NCBI GenBank assembly: GCA_963727955.1
Contig: CAVSII010000008.1
Span: 124,001 to 188,000 of the forward strand
Direction of reading: 5' to 3'
Length of the DNA: 64,000 nucleotides
Origin: Bog-756 sp963727955
GTDB taxonomy: Bacteria; Actinomycetota; Acidimicrobiia; Acidimicrobiales; RAAP-2
Shown: one piece after another, positions 52,431 through 61,045 of the stretch
Layout of the letters: every line of letters starts with the position of its first letter
Position numbering within the stretch: the first letter of the stretch is position 1
The notes under the pieces: model-generated
What the model was told of the DNA's origin: nothing
Seen by the model: only the letters and a program-made list of their open reading frames with translations
Database searches by the model: none
Made by a program: the position numbers and the translations under genes

Positions 52431-53816
52431 TCAGGACGGGAGGGGGGCGCCCGGTCCGCCGGCGGGCGCGGCAGGGTCGGACGCGGTACCGGAAGCGGCC
52501 TCGGCCCCGCCGTCCTCCTGACCGGGAACGCCTCCGCCGCGCCAGGCGGCCAGTCGCTGGGCCAGGACCGCCTCGTGGCCCCGGTCGGTGGGCTCGTAGT
52601 AGCGGTGGCCGGCCACCTCGGCCGGGCGGTACTCCTGGTCCACCCACCCCTCCGGCCGATCGTGGGGGTACACGTACCCCTGGCCGTGGCCGATGGACGA
52701 AGCGCTGCGGTAGTGGGCGTCGCGCAGATGGGTGGGAACGTCCCCCCGGGGACCCCGGCGTACATCGGCCTGGGCCCGTCCGAGGGCCGCCGTCACCCGG
52801 TTGGACTTGGGTGAGCAGGCCAGGTGGACCACGGCCTGAGCCAGATTGAGCTGCGCTTCGGGCAACCCGACGAACTCGACGGCCCTGGCGGCGGCGTCGG
52901 CCACCACCAGGGCCAGGGGGTCGGCTTCCCCGATGTCCTCGCTGGCCAGGATGACCAATCGTCGGGCCACGAAGCGGGCGTCCTCGCCGGACTCCAACAT
53001 CTGGGCCAGCCAGTACAGGCCGGCGTCGGGATCCGAGCCGCGCACCGACTTGATGAAGGCGCTGATGTAGTCGTAGTGAGCGCTCTCGCCGTAGTGGTGC
53101 AGTCGGGAGTGGCGGGCTCTCTCCACCTCGTCGACCGTCACCGGTCCGTCGCCGGCCAGGGCCACGGCTACTTCGAGGGTGGTCAGGGCGGCCCGGGCAT
53201 CACCGTCGGCCAGTCCGGTCAGAGCCTCGATGGCCTCCGGCGTGGCCGTCGCTCCCTCGGCCTCCAGGCCCCGGGCCACCACCGCGGCCAGTTCGTCGAG
53301 GGACAGCGGCTCGAGACGCCACAACGTCGACCTCGACAGTAAAGGGGCGTTGACCTCGAAGAACGGGTTTTCGGTGGTGGCGCCGATGAGGACGATCAGT
53401 CCCTCTTCGACCGAGGGCAAGAGGGCGTCCTGTTGGGCACGGTTGAAGCGATGGACCTCGTCCAGGAACAAGATGGTGCCCCTGCCCTGCTCGCCGAGCA
53501 GCCGGCGAGCACCTTCGACCACCTCACGGACGTCGCGCACCCCCGCACTGACGGCCGAGAGGGGAACGAAGCGCTTGGCCGTCTCGCTGGCCACCACCGA
53601 GGCCAGGGTGGTCTTGCCCGTCCCGGGCGGCCCCCACAGGATGGCCGAGGTCAGCCGGTCGGCCTCGACCAGGGCCCGCAACGGTGCCCCCGGACCCACC
53701 AGGTGCTGCTGGCCGATGATCTGGTCGAGCGTCTTCGGTCGCAGCCGGGCGGCCAGGGGCGCCCGCTCGGTCAGTCGCTCCTCCGCCGCCCCGGCGAACA
53801 GGTCGTCACCGGCCAC
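52431..53816 (-). CDS. rarA: Replication-associated recombination protein RarA (MgsA)
   Basis: AAA+ ATPase acting at stalled replication forks, related to clamp loaders. The 461-residue protein has Walker A GPPGTGKTT, Walker B LFLDEVHRF, sensor segment GATTENPFFEVN, and the C-terminal tetramerisation part with the conserved ALYWLAQMLE-like GLYWLAQMLE, SEDIG and PKSN. AAGGAG nine bases before the GTG at 53816 lies within the end of aspS, so it is an operon-internal start. A low-complexity acidic tail ends the protein. Confidence 0.94.
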   Translation of the reverse strand: MAGDDLFAGAAEERLTERAPLAARLRPKTLDQIIGQQHLVGPGAPLRALVEADRLTSAILWGPPGTGKTTLASVVASETAKRFVPLSAVSAGVRDVREVVEGARRLLGEQGRGTILFLDEVHRFNRAQQDALLPSVEEGLIVLIGATTENPFFEVNAPLLSRSTLWRLEPLSLDELAAVVARGLEAEGATATPEAIEALTGLADGDARAALTTLEVAVALAGDGPVTVDEVERARHSRLHHYGESAHYDYISAFIKSVRGSDPDAGLYWLAQMLESGEDARFVARRLVILASEDIGEADPLALVVADAAARAVEFVGLPEAQLNLAQAVVHLACSPKSNRVTAALGRAQADVRRGPRGDVPTHLRDAHYRSASSIGHGQGYVYPHDRPEGWVDQEYRPAEVAGHRYYEPTDRGHEAVLAQRLAAWRGGGVPGQEDGGAEAASGTASDPAAPAGGPGAPLPS

Positions 53817-53822
53817 AGCCGC

Positions 53823-55586
53823 TCACTCCTTGGCCGGGACGGGCCGCAGCCCGAGATCGGCCAGGACCTTGGGCGGGACCGGCTTGGGAGCGCCGGTCAT
53901 GGGATCGGCACCCGATTGGGTTTTGGGGAAGGCGATGACCTCGCGGATGCTCTCCTCGCCGGCCAGTACGGCCACCAGCCGGTCGATACCCACGGCGAAG
54001 CCGGCGTGGGGGGGAGCACCGAAGCGAAAGGCACCCAGGAGGAACCCGAACCGGGACTGAGCCTCCTCCTCGGCGATACCGAGGACGTCGAAGACACGGC
54101 TCTGGATGTCGGCGCGGTGGATCCGGACGCTGCCTGATCCGAGCTCCCACCCATTGAGCACCAGGTCGTAGGCCTGCGCTCGTACCGAGGCCGGATCGGA
54201 CTCGAGGCGATCCAGATCCTCGGGATGGGGCATGGTGAAGGGATGGTGGGCCGGCACCGGGCGGCCGAGGTCGTCGACACCGTCGAACATGGGGAAGTCG
54301 ACCACCCACAGATAGCGGTAGGGGCCCTCGCTGACCGGGCGGGCGCCGATATCGAGACGCAGCTGTCCGAGGACGCTGCAGGCCAACCGGTATTCGTCGG
54401 CCACCACCAGGATGAGATCGCCACCGGTGGCCCCGGTGGTGCCCACCAACCCTGTGTGCTCGTCGTCGGACAGGAACCGGGCCAGCGGGGAGTCGACCGA
54501 CTCGGCACCCTGGTCGGCCACCACCCGGAACCAGGCCAACCCCTTGGCTCCCAGCTGCCGGGCCCGGTCGGTCAGCCCGTCGAGACGCGAGCGGCTCATT
54601 CCACCCTCACCGGGGACCACCAACGCTTTGACGCAGGGGGCGGCGAAAGCCTTGACGCCGGTCCCCTCGAACAGGGTGGACAGATCGATGAGCTCCATGC
54701 CGAAGCGCACGTCCGGTTTGTCCGAGCCGTAGCGATCGATGGCCTCGGCCCAGGTCATGCGCGGGATGTCCGGCGGGCGCTCGCCGGTCACCGCCTCGGC
54801 CGCGTCGAGCACGGCCACCGACACGAACTCGAGGACGTCCTCCTGGTCCACGAACGACGCCTCCACGTCGAGCTGCGAGAACTCGAATTGCCGGTCGGCC
54901 CGCAGGTCCTCGTCGCGCAGACAGCGGGCGATCTGGTAGTAGCGGTCGACGCCGGCCACCATGAGGAGCTGTTTGGCCAGCTGCGGGCTCTGGGGCAGCA
55001 CGTAGCACGAGCCGGGGCTCAGCCGGCTGGGGACGACGAACTCACGGGCCCCCTCCGGAGTGGGCGACCACAAAAGAGGGGTCTCCACCTCGACGAACCC
55101 CTGCTTGTCCATGGCCGCCCGCAGGGCTCCATTGACCCTGGCCCGGAGGCGGAGATTGGTCTGCATGCGGGGCCGCCGCAGGTCGACATACCGGAACCTG
55201 AGGCGGGTGGTCTCTTCGACCTCCACCCGGTCGTCCACGGCGAAGGGTGGCGGCTCGGCCGGGTTGAGCACGGTGACGGTGCAGTCGCCCACCTCGACCT
55301 GGCCGGTGGAGAGGTCGGGGTTGGTTGTCCCCTCCGGTCGCAGACGGACCGATCCGGCGACGGCGATCACGAATTCACTGCGCACGTCCACTGTGCCGGG
55401 GATCACGCACTGCACGATGCCGGTGTGATCGCGGACATCGATGAAGGCCAAATGCTCGCCGTGCTCGCGGCGCTTGGCCACCCATCCACACACGGTCACC
55501 TCCGACCCCACGTCAGCGGGACCGAGAGTGCCGCACAAGCGGGTGCGCATCGACGTGGCTTGATGGGAGGGCACAGGCAGATTCAC
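53823..55586 (-). CDS. aspS: Aspartyl-tRNA synthetase
   Basis: Class-II synthetase of the bacterial type, 587 residues, with N-terminal OB-fold (TVCGWVAKRREHGE), motif 2 ARCLRDEDLRADRQFEFSQLD, an inserted GAD domain (about 300-415), and motif 3 GFAVGIDRLVAVLAG. Whether it also charges tRNA-Asn cannot be told without the gatCAB context. The GTG at 55586 has GAAAGGA about nine bases upstream and a TACGCT hexamer at 55612-55617, so this gene has a short leader, unlike the leaderless set. A start at 55550 is possible. Confidence 0.96.
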   Translation of the reverse strand: MNLPVPSHQATSMRTRLCGTLGPADVGSEVTVCGWVAKRREHGEHLAFIDVRDHTGIVQCVIPGTVDVRSEFVIAVAGSVRLRPEGTTNPDLSTGQVEVGDCTVTVLNPAEPPPFAVDDRVEVEETTRLRFRYVDLRRPRMQTNLRLRARVNGALRAAMDKQGFVEVETPLLWSPTPEGAREFVVPSRLSPGSCYVLPQSPQLAKQLLMVAGVDRYYQIARCLRDEDLRADRQFEFSQLDVEASFVDQEDVLEFVSVAVLDAAEAVTGERPPDIPRMTWAEAIDRYGSDKPDVRFGMELIDLSTLFEGTGVKAFAAPCVKALVVPGEGGMSRSRLDGLTDRARQLGAKGLAWFRVVADQGAESVDSPLARFLSDDEHTGLVGTTGATGGDLILVVADEYRLACSVLGQLRLDIGARPVSEGPYRYLWVVDFPMFDGVDDLGRPVPAHHPFTMPHPEDLDRLESDPASVRAQAYDLVLNGWELGSGSVRIHRADIQSRVFDVLGIAEEEAQSRFGFLLGAFRFGAPPHAGFAVGIDRLVAVLAGEESIREVIAFPKTQSGADPMTGAPKPVPPKVLADLGLRPVPAKE

Positions 55587-55611
55587 AACGGGTCCTTTCG
55601 GGGGCGACCCG

Positions 55612-55617
55612 AGCGTA
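55612..55617 (-). promoter_or_regulatory. TACGCT -10 element of aspS (leadered)
   Basis: Lies 25 bases before the aspS GTG, with a GAAAGGA Shine-Dalgarno between. It offers a leadered contrast to the leaderless promoters in the window. Confidence 0.4.
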
Positions 55618-55649
55618 GGGTCGGGAACACGCTAATGCCGCCTCTCAGA

Positions 55650-56924
55650 TCAATCGCCACCGAGCGGGTGACCCACGGCGTCGACCACGTCGGCCCGCCG
55701 CACCAGGCGCTGCTCCCCGTCCCCCCGCAACGGGCGCAGGGATACGGTGCCGGCGGCCAGCTCGTCGGGCCCCACGATGAGGGCTACCCGGGCGCCGGAA
55801 CGATCGGCCGCCTTCATCTGGGACTTGAGGGACCGACCGTCGAAAGCCCGGTCGGTCCGCAGTCCGGACCGGCGGAGCTCGGCTGTCAGGTCGCGGGCCA
55901 CGTCACCCCCGGTGGTGTCCACCACGAAGGCGTCGAGGGGAACCGGGTCCACGGCGAAGACGCCCTCGGCGTCACAGGCCAACAGGATGCGCTCGATACC
56001 GAGCCCGAACCCGATCCCCGGTGTGGGCGGTCCGCCGAGCATCTCCACCATGCCGTCGTAGCGGCCCCCGCCCCCGATGCCGTTTTGGGCCGACTCGAGA
56101 GCCATGGAGGAGAACTCGAACGTGGTCCGGGTGTAGTAGTCGAACCCACGGACCAGCCGGTGGTCGATCTGGTAAGGGACGTCCAGAGTGCCCAGGCCGG
56201 CGCGCACCCGGTCGAAGTGAGCCCGACAGGGTTCGCACAGATGGTCGATGAGGGGTGGGGCGTCGGCGGTGGCCCGCCGGCACTCCTCCCTCTTGCAATC
56301 GAGGACCCGGAGCGGATTGGCCCCGAGGCGGTCACGGTGCTCGGGACACAATTCCTCCTGGCGGTCGGCCAGGTAGCCCCGGAGGAGGTCCAGATAGGCC
56401 GGACGGCAGACGGCGTCCCCCATCGAGTTGATCCGCAAGTCGAAGGAGGACAGGCCCAGGGTGCGGTAGAAGCGATCGGCCAGCCAGATCACTTCCACGT
56501 CCAGATCGGCGTCCTCCACCCCGATGACCTCCACCCCGAGCTGGTGGTGCTGGCGGTAGCGACCGGCCTGGGGCCGCTCGTAGCGAAAGGCGGGGGTGGC
56601 GTACCAGGCCTTCCAGGGGAGAGGGGGGCGGTGCTGGACAAAGGCGCGTACCAGAGGGGCGGTACCCTCGGGCCGGAGAGCCAGGGCCCGTCCTCCCCGG
56701 TCCTCGAACTCGTACATCTCCTTGCCCACCACGTCGCTGCCCTCACCGGTCCCCCGGCGGAAAACCTTGACGTCCTCGAAGATCGGGGTGTGGGCCAACC
56801 CGTAGCCGGCCGCCTCCACCTGGGCGGCGAAGGCGGCCAGCAGCGCCTCCCACCTGGTTGACTCCGGATAGAGGACGTCGTGGGTGCCGCTCGGGGCGCG
56901 CGCCGCCAGCGATTCGTCTCCCAT
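55650..56924 (-). CDS. hisS: Histidyl-tRNA synthetase
   Basis: Class-II synthetase of 424 residues. Motif 2 region RPEGTAPLVRAF and ERPQAGRYRQHHQLGVEVIG, the histidine-binding peptides RGFDYYTRTTFEF and GGGGRYDGMVEMLGG, and motif 3 GFGLGIERI are all present, followed by the anticodon-binding domain. GAAGGA inside the end of rel serves as Shine-Dalgarno; the gap to rel is seven bases. Conserved rel-hisS-aspS order. Confidence 0.96.
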   Translation of the reverse strand: MGDESLAARAPSGTHDVLYPESTRWEALLAAFAAQVEAAGYGLAHTPIFEDVKVFRRGTGEGSDVVGKEMYEFEDRGGRALALRPEGTAPLVRAFVQHRPPLPWKAWYATPAFRYERPQAGRYRQHHQLGVEVIGVEDADLDVEVIWLADRFYRTLGLSSFDLRINSMGDAVCRPAYLDLLRGYLADRQEELCPEHRDRLGANPLRVLDCKREECRRATADAPPLIDHLCEPCRAHFDRVRAGLGTLDVPYQIDHRLVRGFDYYTRTTFEFSSMALESAQNGIGGGGRYDGMVEMLGGPPTPGIGFGLGIERILLACDAEGVFAVDPVPLDAFVVDTTGGDVARDLTAELRRSGLRTDRAFDGRSLKSQMKAADRSGARVALIVGPDELAAGTVSLRPLRGDGEQRLVRRADVVDAVGHPLGGD

Positions 56925-56931
56925 CGGAGGC

Positions 56932-59398
56932 TCAGTCCTTCTTGCCGGGGAGGATGCGGTAGACGTCGTAGACGGCGTCGAGATGACGGATCAGGTTGAG
57001 GACCGACTCGAGGTGGGCCGGATCGGCCAACTCGACATCGAACCGCATGCGGCTGATCCGGTCCTGGTCGGTCTGGGTGTTGGCACTCACGATGTTGAGG
57101 TGATGTTCGGACACCACCTTGGTCACGTCGGTCAGCAGGCGCGAGCGGTCGATGGCCACCACTTCGATGGTGGCCACGAACACCCCCGACGAGCGGTGAT
57201 CCCACTCGACTTCGATGAGCCGCTCCCGCGACCGGCTGGCCAGCGACGCGGCGTTGGCGCAGTCGGCCCGGTGCACCGACACCCCCCGCCCGCGGGTCAC
57301 GAAGCCCACGATCTCGTCGCCGGGAACCGGGGTGCAGCACCGGGACAGCCGCACCATCAGGTCGTCCAGACCCTCGACGTAGACCCCGACGGCCGACCCT
57401 CTGCCCGGACGGGCGGCGATGGGTTGCTGGCGAGCGGTGACCGGCAGTTGCTCCTCGTATTCGCCGCCACGCAGGTTCCGCAGCATGCGCTGGGCCACCG
57501 CCCGGGCCGATACCCGGTTGTCGCCGATGGCCGCGTGCAGAGCGTCGAGGTCGGCGTAGTTCATGGTGGTGGCCAGATCGGCCAGGGCCCGCTCGGAGGC
57601 CAACTTCTGCACCGGCAGCCCTTCGCGCCGCAGCTCCTTGATCAGCTCCTCACGACCGAGCTCGATGGCGTCCTCACGTCGCTCGCGCGAGAACCACTGC
57701 CGAATTTTGGTGCGGGCCCGCGAAGAGGCCACCACCGACAGCCAGTCACGGGAAGGACCCGCCGTCGGCGCCTTCGAGGTGAAGATCTCGACCGTATCGG
57801 CCGAGCTGAGCCGCGGTATCGAGGGGGACCAGCCTCCCGTTGACCTTGGCCCCGATACAACGGTGACCCACTTCGGTGTGGATGGCGTAGGCGAAGTCGA
57901 CCGGAGTGGCACTGGCGGTGAGGGCGATGACCTTTCCCTTGGGCGTGAAGACGTAGACCTCGTCTTCCTCGAGGTCCAGCTTGAGCGCCTCGAGGAATTC
58001 GATCGGATCGGTGGTCTCGTTCTGGAAGTCGACGATGCGCTGCATCCACTCGACCTCGGCCGTGGTCGACGAGGTCTCCTTGGCCAAGGCCAGGCGCTCC
58101 GCCCGCCGGTCCCGCTCGACCACATCGGGCTGGGCGGCCCGGGACGATGACTTCTTGGCGGTGTCCGACTTGCCCTCGCTCTTGTCCTTCTCGCCCGTCC
58201 CCGGCTTCAGCTCCCCCCGGCTCTTGGCGGTGGCAGCGGCTGCCCGGCCCGAGGCCGCCGGCCGGTCAGGCCGGGACGGGTTCTCCTTGTATCCCCAGTG
58301 GGCGGCGATGCCGTATTCGGCACGCCGGTGCATCTCATGGGTCCTGACCTGCACTTCGATCGGGTTGCCGTCGAGGCCGATGACGGTGGTGTGCAAGGAC
58401 TGGTAGAGGTTGAACTTGGGCGAGTTGATGTAATCCTTGAACCGCCCCTGGACCGGCGACCAGATGGCATGGATCGAACCGAGAGCGGCCCAGCAGTCCT
58501 TCTCCGACTCGACGATGACCCGGATCCCGACCAGGTCGTAGAGATCGTCGAACTCCTTACCGCGCACCACCATCTTCTCGTAGATGCTCCACAGGTGCTT
58601 CGGGCGCCCGGTGACCTCGGCAGCCACCCCGGAGGCAGCCAACCTCTCCCGTACGGCCACCAGCACCCGGGCCAGGAATTCGTCACGGAGGGGGGCACGA
58701 CTGGCCACCATCTGCTCGATCTCGGCGTAGCGCTTGGGGTGGAGGGTGGCAAAGGCCAGATCCTCGAGCTGCCACTTGACCTCCTGGATGCCCAGCCGAT
58801 GGGCCAGGGGGGCATAGATGTCGAGCGTCTCCTGCGCCGTCCGTCGCTGCTTCCATTCCGGCATCACCGACAGCGTCCGCATGTTGTGGAGCCGATCGGC
58901 AAGCTTGATGATCAACACCCGCCAGTCGTTGGCCATGGCCACCAGCATCTTGCGCACAGTGGCGGCCTGCTGTGCCTCCTTCGAGTCGAACTGCAATCGG
59001 TCCAGCTTGGTCACGCCGTCCACGATGAGGGCCACGGCGGAGCCGAAGTCCCGATCGATGACCTCGGTTGTGACCCCGGTGTCCTCCACCGCGTCGTGGA
59101 GCAGGGCGGCCGCCACCGTCTGGGCGTCCAACCCCAGGTCGGCCACGATGCCGGCCACGGCGATGGGGTGGGTGATGTAAGGCTCACCCGAGCGCCGGAG
59201 CTGACCGGCGTGGGCCACCGTGGCCGTCTCTGCGGCCCGGACGATGAGCTCGGTGTCCTCATCGGGGTGGCGCCGCAGGAAGGACTGGAGGACCGGAACC
59301 AGCAATGCCACCTCGTTGGGGGGCAGCGACGAGCCGGCGACGTAGTCGTCGACCGGTGTCGCCGTCCCTTCCGTGGGAACTGGAGTGGCCAGAGCCAT
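56932..59398 (-). CDS. rel: Bifunctional (p)ppGpp synthetase/hydrolase Rel, interrupted by a one-base frameshift
   Basis: Alarmone synthetase/hydrolase of the stringent response. From the ATG at 59398: HD hydrolase with LLHDAVEDTG and KLADRLHNMRT, synthetase with LYDLVGIRV and NLYQSLHTTVIG, a long Lys/Glu/Ser-rich linker, TGS with VYVFTPKGKV. The frame then leaves near VNGRLVPLD (about 57817) and reaches a false stop at 57746. The second frame carries on as PRLSSADTVEIFT, a zinc-finger-like helical region with RLSRCCTPVPGDEI and VHRADCAN, and the ACT/RRM domain to 56932. One extra base explains it: 2467 bases is 3x822+1. Repaired length 821 aa, close to normal. A sequence error is more likely than a programmed event. 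Confidence 0.9.
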
Positions 59399-59404
59399 CT
59401 CTAC

Positions 59405-59410
59405 ACGGTA
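59405..59410 (-). promoter_or_regulatory. TACCGT -10 element of rel, leaderless
   Basis: Ends six bases before the rel ATG at 59398; hisS and possibly rarA depend on this unit. Confidence 0.55.
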
Positions 59411-59518
59411 CCTGTCACAGCCGTCGGACCGATAGATCCGGGAGCAGGGGCGCCACCCCGCTCGGCCCTCATCGGGCCGCCCCACCGGCGCGGCCGGGGG
59501 CCCCGCCCAGGCACCGGA

Positions 59519-61045
59519 TCAGCGGCGCTTGCCCTTCCCCTTGCCGCTCTTACCCTTGCGGGGGCGGGGGGGAGGTCTGGTGCCGCCCGGTCTGGTCGAC
59601 CCGGAGGTGGATCGCGACCCCCCGGACGAGGCCGCCGCCCCCACCGGTTCGCCGGCCACGGTTGACTTGGTGGACCGGGTACCCGAACGTCGGGAGGCGG
59701 TGGCCGCCCCCGGGCGAATGACGCCGCTGGCCTGACCCCGGTTCCGGCCCGACGACCGCCCGCCCGCGGTGGCCGCCCCGGCCATGGCTGCTGCGGCTGC
59801 CGGGGTCAGAAGAGCGCCCCGCTCGCCGCGGGATTCGAGCCGCTGGCGGATGGTCGTGTACCGGGGTTCGCGCTCTTTCATCATGGCCAGAAGAGGCGAA
59901 GCGATGAAGATGGACGAGTAGGCACCGCTGGTCAGACCGATGACCAGCGCCAGTCCGAAGTCCTCCAGGGAAGTGGCTCCCAGGATGAAGGACCCCACCA
60001 CCAACACCGACAGCACCGGGACGATGGCCACCAGGGAAGTGTTGATCGAGCGGGCCAGGGTCTGGTTCATCGACAGATTGACCATGTCCGAATAGGTGAC
60101 CCGACCCGAAGCGCCGAGGCCCTTCGAGTTGTCGCGTATTCGGTCGAAGACGACAACGGTGTCATAGAGCGAATAGCCGAGCACAGTCAGCACGGCCACA
60201 ACGGTGTCCGGGGTCACCTGAAAACCGGCAATGGAGTAGATTCCGACGGTCACCAGGATGTCGTGGAAGACAGCGATGATGGCGGCTATGGCCATCTTGA
60301 ACTCAAAACGGACAGAGATGTAGATGGTGACCAGGATGAAGAACACGATGAGGGCCTCGATGGCCTTCTTGGTGACCTGCGAACCCCAGGTGGCGCCCAC
60401 CTCGTTGTAGTTGACGTTGTTCGGGCTGGTGTTGGCCGCCTTGGCCAGCGCGTTGGTGACGTTGTTCTCGATGTTGTGCTGTACGGCCAGCGGCTTGGCG
60501 TTGAGGTCGGAGGTGACCTGGATCTGCTTGGTGTGGTTGATCTGATCGGTGAGCTGGACCACCGTGGGCTGGACCAGTCCAGCCGACTCCGCCACCGTGG
60601 TCGCCTCACTGACCGTGAGTGTGGGCGAACTCACCAGCCAGGACTGGCCACCCTTGAAATCGATGCCGAGGTTGAGGCCCCGCACGCTGAGCGAGATGAC
60701 GCCGAGCAGGATGACGATGCTGGAGGCCAGGAACCACCAGCGCCGTCTCCCGATGAAATCGAACGAGGTCTCCCCCCGGTAGAGGCGGATGAAAACGTTG
60801 TGGGGCTTTTCGCCCTCGTCCTCGAGCTCTTTCTCCTCGGCCGCGTACTCGATCTCCCGGTCGAAGGCCTCCTCGAGCTCGACCGCCGCCTCGTCCTCTT
60901 CGGAGAGCTCACTCACCCCGTTGTCACTCACGCCGTTCTCGTCCACGCCGTTCTCGTTCACGCCGTTGTCGGACCCGTCGCCGTTCACGCCGTCGGCTCC
61001 CGACCCGTTGGACGGTGCCGCACCCTGGCGCCGCCGTGCGCTCAT
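59519..61045 (-). CDS. secF: Protein-export membrane protein SecF with charged extensions
   Basis: RND-like partner of SecD that uses proton motive force to drive late stages of Sec export. Six membrane helices with LNLGIDFKGGQSW after helix 1 and the SecF signature GYSLYDTVVVFDRIRDN. At 508 residues it is far longer than typical (about 300): an acidic N-terminal extension of about 85 residues including pentapeptide repeats [S/D/N][D/E]NGV, and a C-terminal tail of about 105 residues rich in Arg, Lys, Ser, Gly, ending GKGKRR. ATG at 61045 overlaps secD (ATGA). Confidence 0.93.
   Translation of the reverse strand: MSARRRQGAAPSNGSGADGVNGDGSDNGVNENGVDENGVSDNGVSELSEEDEAAVELEEAFDREIEYAAEEKELEDEGEKPHNVFIRLYRGETSFDFIGRRRWWFLASSIVILLGVISLSVRGLNLGIDFKGGQSWLVSSPTLTVSEATTVAESAGLVQPTVVQLTDQINHTKQIQVTSDLNAKPLAVQHNIENNVTNALAKAANTSPNNVNYNEVGATWGSQVTKKAIEALIVFFILVTIYISVRFEFKMAIAAIIAVFHDILVTVGIYSIAGFQVTPDTVVAVLTVLGYSLYDTVVVFDRIRDNSKGLGASGRVTYSDMVNLSMNQTLARSINTSLVAIVPVLSVLVVGSFILGATSLEDFGLALVIGLTSGAYSSIFIASPLLAMMKEREPRYTTIRQRLESRGERGALLTPAAAAAMAGAATAGGRSSGRNRGQASGVIRPGAATASRRSGTRSTKSTVAGEPVGAAASSGGSRSTSGSTRPGGTRPPPRPRKGKSGKGKGKRR
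60911..60970. repeat. Four 15-bp tandem units encoding the SecF NGV pentapeptides
   Basis: Units at 60911-60925, 60926-60940, 60941-60955 and 60956-60970, with a related unit at 60983-60997. Each encodes a five-residue acidic NGV element, so length changes by slippage keep the frame. Confidence 0.85.

Noticed and set aside
54225..56861. An 878-codon open frame on the plus strand across aspS and hisS
   Set aside because: It is antisense to two conserved synthetase genes, has the biased composition of a GC-rich shadow and no recognisable motif. The same holds for long plus-strand frames at 15273-16844 and 61015-62892, and for the same-strand shadow at 3612-5132.
57811..57830. Programmed frameshift in rel
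   Set aside because: No slippery heptamer or downstream pseudoknot is apparent, and rel is not known to use recoding; a single-base error is simpler.
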